64,000 nucleotides of DNA from RDYZ01 sp964518905 (GTDB taxonomy: Bacteria; Cyanobacteriota; Cyanobacteriia; Cyanobacteriales; Geitlerinemataceae): NCBI GenBank assembly GCA_964518905.1, contig CAZFJL010000004.1:67317-131316 (forward strand). Direction: 5' to 3'. The notes below the pieces were generated by a model, which did no database searches, was not told the origin of the DNA, and saw only the letters and a list, made by a program, of their open reading frames with translations. Positions 43,661-51,069 of this stretch are shown here, piece after piece (position 1 is the stretch's first letter; every line of letters begins with the position of its first letter). The position numbers and the translations under genes are program-made.

Positions 43661-44056
43661 TTAATCCATGCAAGCTTTGAGCTGTGTATCGATCCCTTTA
43701 ATATGCTTGCCAAACCAATCGAGTAAGTCTTTCTCAATTCGATCTTGAAGTTCAGGGCTAGAACCATTAAAAAGTAGTTCACGGCGAATTTCACTAAAAC
43801 TTTGAGTAAAGAGGCCATGCAGCATTTTATTTTTTTCAGCGATCGGACAACGATAACGATTCATACAGGTTTCTTCGTAGCCAAAATGTAGATTTGCGAT
43901 CGAGCTTAACGATGAAACAATTCTCTGAATAGACTGTTGATCACTATTGGCTTGAATGGCAGCCAGTAATTCATTCATCTTGTCAATTAATTGCTTGTGT
44001 TGTGCATCAATATCAGGAATTCCAGTCTCTAACGATGCATTCCAAACGAGTGACAT
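43661..44056 (-). CDS. Bacteriohemerythrin with one altered iron ligand
   Basis: A 131-residue hemerythrin-fold protein. Ligands that fit by spacing are H20, H57, E61, H80, H118 and D123. The position of the other expected His (19 after H57) is Asn76, in EKNKMLH instead of the usual HKxxH. The protein should therefore bind di-iron weakly or with a different geometry. Bacteriohemerythrins bind O2 or sense redox and NO, and are often linked to chemoreceptors; here the MCP gene follows 77 bases away. I chose ATG 44056 (SLVWNASLETGIPDIDAQHK) because a 13-residue longer form has no homology. Confidence 0.85.
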   Translation of the reverse strand: MSLVWNASLETGIPDIDAQHKQLIDKMNELLAAIQANSDQQSIQRIVSSLSSIANLHFGYEETCMNRYRCPIAEKNKMLHGLFTQSFSEIRRELLFNGSSPELQDRIEKDLLDWFGKHIKGIDTQLKACMD

Positions 44057-44333
44057 GGCTCCAAAATCTCCAACTGTGAGAACAAGAACAGGCAATACTT
44101 GACGAAGCTGACTGATCTAGATGAACCTGATACCAGGTCAATCAATCCCAGTTTAATGGCTTCTTGATCAGATTAAATCTATTAGAACAGATCTAGCTTG
44201 AAAAAGTCGAAATAGAAACAAAACATTAGGTTATTTAAATTGCACTTAAACATCTCAAACGAACAGAAAATAATTGAGTTGGTCCAGTCGTCCAGTAACT
44301 TAGCTAGGATAGAGTCTGACCTTGGGAGGTACG

Positions 44334-45353
44334 ATGACTCGAAAACGATCGCTCTTGATGCGCCTATTTGGCCGATCTTTCACCCATCGCAATGGCGTTA
44401 AACAATGGCGTCAACATCGTGGCCCAATTCACATCATGGGAAAGTATCGTTTGATTCAGACGGGCTTACCTTTGTTTGATTGGAGCGATTTATCTCACTG
44501 GCTCCTAACCATTGGCTGGCTACAATTTTTGGGACTGATCGGTGCTGCTTACTTTGCGATTAACTTTCTGTTTGCGATCTTCTATTCCTTCGATCTCCAA
44601 GGCATCGCAAACACGAATGGATCTTTCTCTGATGCATTTTTCTTTAGTGTTCAGACGATGGCAACGATCGGCTATGGCGCCATGTACCCCGAAAGTGTCT
44701 ACGTTCACGTCCTGGTAACGATCGAGGTCTTGATTGGGATGCTGTGGGTGGCGATGGCGACCGGCTTGATGCTGGCACGGTTTATGTTGCCGACGGCGCG
44801 GGTCATGTTTAGCAAATGCGCCGTTATTTGCAACTATAACGGCATTCCCACCCTAATGTTCCGCGCCGCCAACCAGCGCAGCAATTTTATTGTCGAAGCT
44901 ATGTTTCGGGTCAGCATTCTCAAGCCAGAAATTTCGCCGGAAGGTCACATTATCCGGCGCCTGCATGACCTCAAACTGATGCGATCAGAAACGCCTGTCT
45001 TTTCGATGTCGATGACGGTGATGCATCCGATCGATCAAGATAGTCCGCTGTATGGCATCACCCGCCAAGAGCTAACCCAGTGGCAAACCCAAATCGTTGT
45101 CATGCTGACGGGGCTTGATGAAACTGTCTCGCAAAACATTCACGCCAGTCACTTTTATGCCATTGAAGACCTGTATTGGAATCGTCAGTTCGTCGATGTG
45201 ATCGAGCTACAGCCCAATGGCGATCGCCATATTGATTACACCAAATTTCACCAGACCATCCCGGTTAACCACACAAACGTAACCGAACAGGACGACCTGC
45301 GAAACAGGCTCGAACGATCGACGCGATCGTGCTTACCCGAATCCATTCGCTAG
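44334..45353 (+). CDS. KirBac-type inward-rectifier potassium channel
   Basis: A 339-residue channel with the Kir plan. A cytoplasmic N-terminus is followed by an interfacial helix (LFDWSDLSHWLLTI), membrane helix 1 (about 57-84), pore helix, selectivity filter TIGYG (111-115) and membrane helix 2 (about 123-148). A C-terminal Kir immunoglobulin-like domain follows (RSNFIVEAMFRVSILKPE, IIRRLHDLKLMR, VFSMSMTVMHPI). It should be a homotetramer selective for potassium. GGGAGG at 44324-44329 is five bases before the ATG at 44334. It is the only ion channel gene in the window. Confidence 0.95.
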   Translation: MTRKRSLLMRLFGRSFTHRNGVKQWRQHRGPIHIMGKYRLIQTGLPLFDWSDLSHWLLTIGWLQFLGLIGAAYFAINFLFAIFYSFDLQGIANTNGSFSDAFFFSVQTMATIGYGAMYPESVYVHVLVTIEVLIGMLWVAMATGLMLARFMLPTARVMFSKCAVICNYNGIPTLMFRAANQRSNFIVEAMFRVSILKPEISPEGHIIRRLHDLKLMRSETPVFSMSMTVMHPIDQDSPLYGITRQELTQWQTQIVVMLTGLDETVSQNIHASHFYAIEDLYWNRQFVDVIELQPNGDRHIDYTKFHQTIPVNHTNVTEQDDLRNRLERSTRSCLPESIR

Positions 45354-45441
45354 GATGTTCATCCCCGCCCCCGCAAGTCGTCTGTTAGCCTAAGAAACGG
45401 CCTTGTCGGTTTCAAAAAAAGCTTCGTTTATCTGTCTTATC

Positions 45442-46287
45442 ATGCGTAACGCTCAACCTCCCATTCAAAACCTCTCCGCCTTGATCGGCGGAGTCGTCAT
45501 CGCCCTCATTGCCCTACTGGCGCTGAGTTCCTTCGTCATCATCAACCCAGGACAAGCGGGCGTGATTAGCATCCTCGGTAAAGCCCGTGACGGCGCACTG
45601 CTCGAAGGCATACATGTTAAACCACCCCTTATCTCGGTTGTTGATGTGTATGACGTCACGATTCAAAAATTTGAGGTTCCCGCCCAAAGCTCAACCCGTG
45701 ACCTTCAAGACCTGGCCGGAAGCTTTGCGATTAACTTCCGGATCGATCCGGTTCACATTGTCGATATTCGGCGCACTCAAGGCACACTATCGAACCTTGT
45801 CTCCAAAGTCATCGCTCCACAAACCCAAGAAGCGTTTAAAATTGCAGCGGCACGACGAACTGCCGAAGAATCGATCACACAGCGAAGCGCCCTAAAGCAA
45901 GACTTTGACGCAGCTCTCGAACAGCGCCTCGAAAAGTACAACATTATTGTGCTCGATACGAGCGTCATTGACCTTAACTTCTCGCGCGAATTTGCCAAGG
46001 CTGTCGAAGAAAAGCAAATCGCCGAACAGCAGGCTCGTCGCGCGGTCTATGTTGCCCAACAGGCCGAGCAAGAAGCCCAGGCTGATATTAACCGCGCTCG
46101 CGGTAAAGCTGAGGCGCAGAAGCTGCTTGCGGAAACTCTGAAAGCGCAGGGTGGCGAGCTAGTGCTACAAAAAGAAGCGATTCAAGCGTGGCGTGAAGGT
46201 GGGGCACAAATGCCCAAGGTGTTGGTGATGGGCGAAAAGTCAGGTAGCGTACCGTTTATCTTCAACATGCAGGATCTGGGATCTTAG
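45442..46287 (+). CDS. Prohibitin-family (SPFH) protein
   Basis: A 281-residue membrane protein with a single N-terminal helix (LIGGVVIALIALLALSSFVI) and the SPFH domain beginning NPGQAGVISILGKARDGALL. A long coiled coil follows (about 170-235; EEKQIAEQQARRAVYVAQQA). It forms large ring-like assemblies in membranes, possibly in the thylakoid; the cyanobacterial role is poorly defined. ATG 45442 is chosen because the 13 preceding codons lack SPFH similarity. It lies 88 bases after the channel gene and ends at a strong terminator. Confidence 0.92.
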   Translation: MRNAQPPIQNLSALIGGVVIALIALLALSSFVIINPGQAGVISILGKARDGALLEGIHVKPPLISVVDVYDVTIQKFEVPAQSSTRDLQDLAGSFAINFRIDPVHIVDIRRTQGTLSNLVSKVIAPQTQEAFKIAAARRTAEESITQRSALKQDFDAALEQRLEKYNIIVLDTSVIDLNFSREFAKAVEEKQIAEQQARRAVYVAQQAEQEAQADINRARGKAEAQKLLAETLKAQGGELVLQKEAIQAWREGGAQMPKVLVMGEKSGSVPFIFNMQDLGS

Positions 46288-46360
46288 ATCTGCTAAATCG
46301 GCGCTTGGGCGTCTCATTCCAAATCTGGGTTCAGTAAAGTCATCCATCGTCAACACAATT

Positions 46361-46401
46361 AAAAAAGCGAGGATCTCTAAATATGAGATCCTCGCTTTTT
46401 T
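46361..46401. terminator. Bidirectional terminator
   Basis: A perfect 17-base inverted repeat, A6-GCGAGGATCTC and GAGATCCTCGC-T6, around TAAATAT. It serves the prohibitin gene and the convergent gene at 46474. Confidence 0.93.
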
Positions 46402-46473
46402 AATGTGAGAGCATAGTTTCGATGCGATGATTAGCCGCAGATCATGACGTGCCGATCGCCCTGCCGGGACTTA

Positions 46474-46857
46474 TCAAGCTACGGCCACGCTTTGCGGCAA
46501 ACGGCGGCAGCCTTTCAGACCCACGGAGGGATCGTTACGATAGGTTCCCTCCGGAACCCAAACGCTAACGCTGCGATCGCCACTAACCCAGTACAGATAG
46601 TCTACGGAGGCGTCGTATTCTAGACCCACCCGCAGGTTAGAGAAATCATCCTCACAAATTTCAAACCCGAAGCGAACGACAAGCTGGGCCAGCAAGCATT
46701 CTGGCGTATGGGAATGTTCGCCGACCGTATCGCGCTCATCCCAGAAGTTATTCAATAGGCGGGTGAGTTTGGGGAGGACTTTTTCGGGTAAACCGTTGCG
46801 GCTTGCGAACAAGAGCGCAGGATTACCATCAACGATGAAATGACACGTTACACTCAT
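46474..46857 (-). CDS. Uncharacterised protein
   Basis: A 127-residue soluble protein I do not recognise. The sequence begins SVTCHFIVDGNPALLFASRN and contains WDERDTVGEHSHTPECLLAQ and YDASVDYLYWVSGDRSVSVW, a mixture of beta strands and two helices. It has no signal peptide or membrane segment. Aromatic and acidic residues are frequent in the second half. It has no same-strand neighbour within 400 bases. Confidence 0.65.
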   Translation of the reverse strand: MSVTCHFIVDGNPALLFASRNGLPEKVLPKLTRLLNNFWDERDTVGEHSHTPECLLAQLVVRFGFEICEDDFSNLRVGLEYDASVDYLYWVSGDRSVSVWVPEGTYRNDPSVGLKGCRRLPQSVAVA

Positions 46858-47291
46858 TTTTTTTGATTAAGATCGTTAATGAAATAAGGACAGGTTGCAG
46901 ACTACGTTAAGGGATTACATTACCTAATTAATACATTTTTAGAATTATTTTGATTGCGATTTGCTTGATCTTAACGAACTTATCTGTCCATAAAGCAATT
47001 GATTTAATCGCAAGTTTTCCTTTCCTGAAAGTATTATCGGCAAAAGAGTGACGTTTTGATGACAAGGTGGGGTCTTTGGTCTGGGGAAATGCTTGGGAGG
47101 GCATAAATACTCACAGAATCGTAGTGAGTTGCGGCTGATGTTGTTGAGAAAGATGGCACGTCATGTGATGAAGGTGGCACGTCGCACCAAGCTTGGGGTT
47201 AGTGGTCGCCATATCGGAGGTGCGACGATCGCCGCTTTAAGATCCCAGATTCCCTCTCGAATTCAAGGCGGAATTTGGTAGAGGAGAGGCC
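46858..47291. other. AT-rich intergenic region
   Basis: The first 200 bases are AT-rich with no gene. The rest has a weak basic frame (47093-47281) without a family match and no clear start signal. No repeat or terminator is convincing. Confidence 0.5.
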
Positions 47292-48014
47292 CTAGATCAG
47301 TCCAAGTTCATCAAATTTTCGTCGTACGGTTTGAATATCCTGCCACATCAGCCATTTCGGTTTTCCGGCTTCCCGCGAGGGATTGCGTAGGAGGTAGGCG
47401 GGGTGGAAAATTGGCATACAGAGGTAGCCTTCCCAGTTGAACCACTGGCCGCGAATTTTGGTGATGCCTCGTTTTTCGGCGATCGTGGCTTTGACGGCGG
47501 TCGCGCCGGTGAGGAGGACGATTTTGGGGTTGATCAGGCGGATCTGTTCGAGAAAGTAGGGTTTGCAGGCGTTGATTTCGGCGGGGGTGGGGTTGCGGTT
47601 TCCCGGTGGGCGACATTTGGCGACGTTGCAGATGTAGATCTCGCGATCGGTGCTGAGATTAACGGAGTCAAGGATTTTTTCGAGCAGTTCGCCCGATCGA
47701 CCGACAAACGGTAAGCCCTGCTCGTCCTCGTTTTGTCCCGGTGCTTCGCCGATGATGACGATCGGCGCCTTGGGGTTGCCGCGACCGATGACGGCGTTGG
47801 TGCGCCCTTCGCTGAGGCCGCAGCGCTGACAGTGTTCGCAATGCTGCGTCATCGCTTCGATGCTGTCGTAGGTTCCCGGCGCGATCGGCACGCTGGCACT
47901 GAGGGGGATCGCGTCGAAGTTTACCGGGGGCGCAGCCTGGGTTTCGGCGTGATGCGCGTCAGGGGAGGGTGCGGCACTAGCGCCGAACAGGTCGAGTTGG
48001 GAGTCTGAAGCCAT
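47292..48014 (-). CDS. Type-4 uracil-DNA glycosylase
   Basis: A 240-residue DNA repair enzyme that removes uracil from DNA. The motif IIGEAPGQNEDEQGLPF (88-104) contains the GEAPG that holds the base, and the second motif HPAYLLRNP is near the C-terminus. Four cysteines coordinate the 4Fe-4S cluster: C62 and C65 (HCQRC), C134 and C150 (spacing 16), as in family 4. The N-terminal 45 residues are a flexible, Ala/Pro-rich extension. This family is typical of thermophiles and many cyanobacteria. Confidence 0.95.
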   Translation of the reverse strand: MASDSQLDLFGASAAPSPDAHHAETQAAPPVNFDAIPLSASVPIAPGTYDSIEAMTQHCEHCQRCGLSEGRTNAVIGRGNPKAPIVIIGEAPGQNEDEQGLPFVGRSGELLEKILDSVNLSTDREIYICNVAKCRPPGNRNPTPAEINACKPYFLEQIRLINPKIVLLTGATAVKATIAEKRGITKIRGQWFNWEGYLCMPIFHPAYLLRNPSREAGKPKWLMWQDIQTVRRKFDELGLI

Positions 48015-48262
48015 AGATCAAGCGCTCAAGGGCTGCGGTGCGTTACGGTCTGTCATCATTTATCGCATTAACAGGACTGATGCAGAAATCCGACTTCTGA
48101 ACGAGCCGTCGCCGTTTTAGTTCTCGGGACAATGTGAGAAGTCCGACTTCTAACCTGTCTGGCATAAGTCCTGATTAATCCTAACGAATCGTGACCGCAA
48201 CACAGACTTGAAAGACCTGCTCTTTTGAGCCTTTAATTTGAGCTTTTTTAGGCCGCGCCCCG

Positions 48263-49087
48263 CTAACGCCGTGCCTGTCGTGCCAGCACCACACCGACGC
48301 CGCTTAATATCACCAGGCCGATCGCGCCTGCCAAGGGATTCCCGCCGATCCCCGTGATCCATTCCGGCGCTGTGCCGGTATATTGCACCAGTTGACCGAC
48401 CGTCACCACGTAATAGGCCCATACCAACCCGCCATGTAGCCCGATCGGGCCGCCGAGCCGATCGCGTCCGATCCGTTTCGTCCAGCCCAGCAGTAAGCCC
48501 AGTAAAAATAAGCCGAAAAACTGCGGCCAGGTGGCGAGGATGAGGTCGAGGGGGCGGATGTAGTGCAGGACAGCGAAGACGATCGCGCTAAGAGGGAGGG
48601 CGATCGCATTGCGATAGTCGCGGTGGAGTTCGTCCCAGATCCAGCCCCGAAAGACGAGCTCTTCGGCGCTGGCGACGGCGATCGCGATCGCCCCCCCTTC
48701 GATCGCGATCAGCCCAAGATTCGCCGGTAGCGCCGACCAGGTGACCCACCCAAAAAACGTTTCGAGGCTAAAGGCAAAGATAAGCAGCGCCCAGCCCAGG
48801 CTTAGATTTCGCGCCAGTTCGATCGCGTTGGCTCGATTCCAGACCAGGCCGTAACGTTGGAGCGATCGCGGCTCGCCATGCACCCAGCGCCCCCAAATCC
48901 GGACGATCGCGACAAACTCGGCATACAGCACCAGCATCGACAGGATCGATACCCAATCCGGATCGCTGACGTAGGCATAAATCGGGATCGCAAACGGGAG
49001 CCACACCGCAATCAGGATCAGCATCAGCGCGAGAATGCGTCCAAACGCGGGCAAATGGGCAAGGCGCTGAGGTAAAGGATGACGCAT
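48263..49087 (-). CDS. CPBP-family intramembrane protease
   Basis: A 274-residue integral membrane protein with about seven helices. The catalytic core is EELVFRGWIWDE (EExxxR) plus FAVLHYI (FxxxH) and a later conserved HGGLVWAY (HxxxW rather than HxxxN/B). CPBP (Rce1-like) proteases cut membrane proteins or peptides; in bacteria some mature bacteriocins or modify prenyl proteins, and the substrate here is unknown. A GTG at 49150 would add 21 residues; I prefer the ATG at 49087 since the first helix then begins at a normal distance. It is in the same direction as the TPR gene upstream. Confidence 0.86.
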   Translation of the reverse strand: MRHPLPQRLAHLPAFGRILALMLILIAVWLPFAIPIYAYVSDPDWVSILSMLVLYAEFVAIVRIWGRWVHGEPRSLQRYGLVWNRANAIELARNLSLGWALLIFAFSLETFFGWVTWSALPANLGLIAIEGGAIAIAVASAEELVFRGWIWDELHRDYRNAIALPLSAIVFAVLHYIRPLDLILATWPQFFGLFLLGLLLGWTKRIGRDRLGGPIGLHGGLVWAYYVVTVGQLVQYTGTAPEWITGIGGNPLAGAIGLVILSGVGVVLARQARR

Positions 49088-49157
49088 TGATAGTTTGGGG
49101 AGGGTCGCCTCAGGTTTGGGGCGACGGTTTGGGTGGACAACAAGCGACACGCTTGTG

Positions 49158-50639
49158 TTAAGTGGGGGTAATTTCGTCTAGGACGTCGGGGGGATAGCCG
49201 GTGAGGGCTTGAAAGGTGGGGTTCGATCGCAAGCTTTCGAGGGTGGGTTCATTTACCGCCAGGGTGGTGTAGGCGGCGTCGGCGTTGATCGCCTGAGCCA
49301 GCCAGTTTAGCGCCAAGCGGGGTTCATTACTGGCGGCATAGGCGCAGGCTTTTTTAAACCAGAGGTGAGCTTGGGGGGCGAGTTCGAGGGCTTGATCGTA
49401 ATCTTCGATCGCTTCGATGTAGCGCTGTCGGTTGTAGTTGATATCGCCGCGTGCTGACCACAGTTCGACCAGATCGGGATCAAGTAACAACGCGTGGGAT
49501 AGCGCGTCATAGGCGTCGTTGGCACGACCGAGTTTTTCAAGGGCGATCGCGCGATCGCGCCATGCGCCCAGATGGTTGGACGATAGACCGATCACCTTGT
49601 CAAAACATTGCAGCGCTTGTTCGTAGCGCTTGAGTTCGAGGGTGGCACGACCGCGATCGTGCCATGCCTGTACGGAGTTCGGATTGAGCTTCACGGCTTG
49701 GCTATAGGCGGCCAGGGCTTCTTTGTGCCGCGAGAGTTGCATTAGCACAAAGCCACGATTGTTCCAGGCGTCGAGGTCGTCGGGTTTCAGGCTGGTGGCT
49801 TGCTCAAACGAAAACGCAGCGGCGCTATAGTCCCCGAGTTTAATCAGGCTGCTGCCGCGATTGTTCCAGGCTTCGGGGTAGTCGTCCTTGAGGTCGAGGG
49901 CGCGATCGCAGGAGGCGATCGAGGCTTCATACTGATCGAGATTAAACAGAGCGCTACCGCGATTGCTCCAGGCTTGGTAGTAATCGGGCTTCAGGGCGAG
50001 GGCACGATCGTAGGCATCGACGGCATCGGCGTAATCGCCGGATAAAAACAGGGCATTGCCGCGCCGACAGTAATCTTCAGGGGAAATGACGCCCGCCGCT
50101 TCCGCGCTGGGGATTGCCGTGCGGCCATTAGCATCGGCGGAAATTGTCGCTAACTGTTCGAGACTGACGTCGCCTTCGATTTTTGGTAATGAGGGCGCAT
50201 CGATCGCCGTATCGAGTCGATCGCGCACACCTTCGACCACCGATTGGGCATCATCCATCAAGCCCTGAAGCTGCACCAGCGCGTCAGCTTTGAGCTTTGT
50301 AATCTCGTCAAGGTAGGCATTGGCGCGGGTTTCGAGTTTATTGAGCAGCAGCCAGACACCGATCGTCGCCAACGCGGGGATCACGGACATGGCGATCAGA
50401 AACGCGAATAGCGTTGTGCGCGATGGGGGTTCGCGCTCTTCGGTGGCGGGGCGATCGCGCGTGCGGCGATCGCGTGGGTCTGTGTCCGTCTCCTGGGCGA
50501 TCAGAATGTCATACCGATGTGCTGTTCCCGAAAACGATTGACGGGATTCCGACATGACCGGCGGGGTGAGGCGGTTCGCAGCGATTGACGGGTTGCCGAT
50601 CGCCAACAGCAATGATGCGCTTAAGATCGTCCGAGTCAT
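49158..50639 (-). CDS. TPR-repeat protein with export signal and membrane helix
   Basis: A 493-residue protein. It begins with a signal-like segment (TRTILSASLLLAIGNPSIAA), then a membrane helix (about 77-97) and a coiled segment (about 105-150). Seven or more TPR units follow from about residue 190 (CRRGNALFLSGDYADAVDA, AWSNRGSALFNLDQYEASIA, and similar). TPR domains bind protein partners. The C-terminus ends with a short globular part. An upstream GTG at 50729 would add 30 residues; the export signal favours ATG 50639. It probably has a scaffolding role at the membrane; partners are not known. Confidence 0.85.
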   Translation of the reverse strand: MTRTILSASLLLAIGNPSIAANRLTPPVMSESRQSFSGTAHRYDILIAQETDTDPRDRRTRDRPATEEREPPSRTTLFAFLIAMSVIPALATIGVWLLLNKLETRANAYLDEITKLKADALVQLQGLMDDAQSVVEGVRDRLDTAIDAPSLPKIEGDVSLEQLATISADANGRTAIPSAEAAGVISPEDYCRRGNALFLSGDYADAVDAYDRALALKPDYYQAWSNRGSALFNLDQYEASIASCDRALDLKDDYPEAWNNRGSSLIKLGDYSAAAFSFEQATSLKPDDLDAWNNRGFVLMQLSRHKEALAAYSQAVKLNPNSVQAWHDRGRATLELKRYEQALQCFDKVIGLSSNHLGAWRDRAIALEKLGRANDAYDALSHALLLDPDLVELWSARGDINYNRQRYIEAIEDYDQALELAPQAHLWFKKACAYAASNEPRLALNWLAQAINADAAYTTLAVNEPTLESLRSNPTFQALTGYPPDVLDEITPT

Positions 50640-51069
50640 CACAGGCGATCGGCGGTGCAGTGGGCGTAATAGCGGTGAGCGTAATAATTGGTAGACCACG
50701 GGCGGTGATGCTTGCTGATTGAAACTCACTGGACAAAACTCAACCTTGATATGTTTCGATCACGACGTCCGCAACAATTCCGCAATAATTCCGAAACAGC
50801 GTGGGAACTCGCTCGACCGACGACCTCCAGCCCGTCTTGCCACATAAAGATGATGAGTTGATTCTAAGGAAATACGTTGGGTCACAGCAGGGTGGGCCGT
50901 CTAAATAGTTACCATACAAATGAGAACCTTGTTTTAACTGGGGAGTTATACCGCGATCGCATCTTTCAGCGTGCTGGCTCCTTGCTTGGCGGCCAGCTTC
51001 AAGCCGCCTCAACCCATTGAATTGCATCTACCGCCTTTAACGTTAACGTTTTCTCAACCACACTGAATC
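50640..51069. other. Divergent intergenic region, no gene
   Basis: The region between the TPR gene and the acyl-CoA synthetase gene. It contains GGCGGC-loop-GCCGCC near 50990 as a possible hairpin. No protein-like frame is supported. Confidence 0.4.

Noticed and set aside
47093..47281. A basic 62-codon frame
   Set aside because: No family similarity, no ribosome binding site, and composition like the surrounding non-coding DNA.
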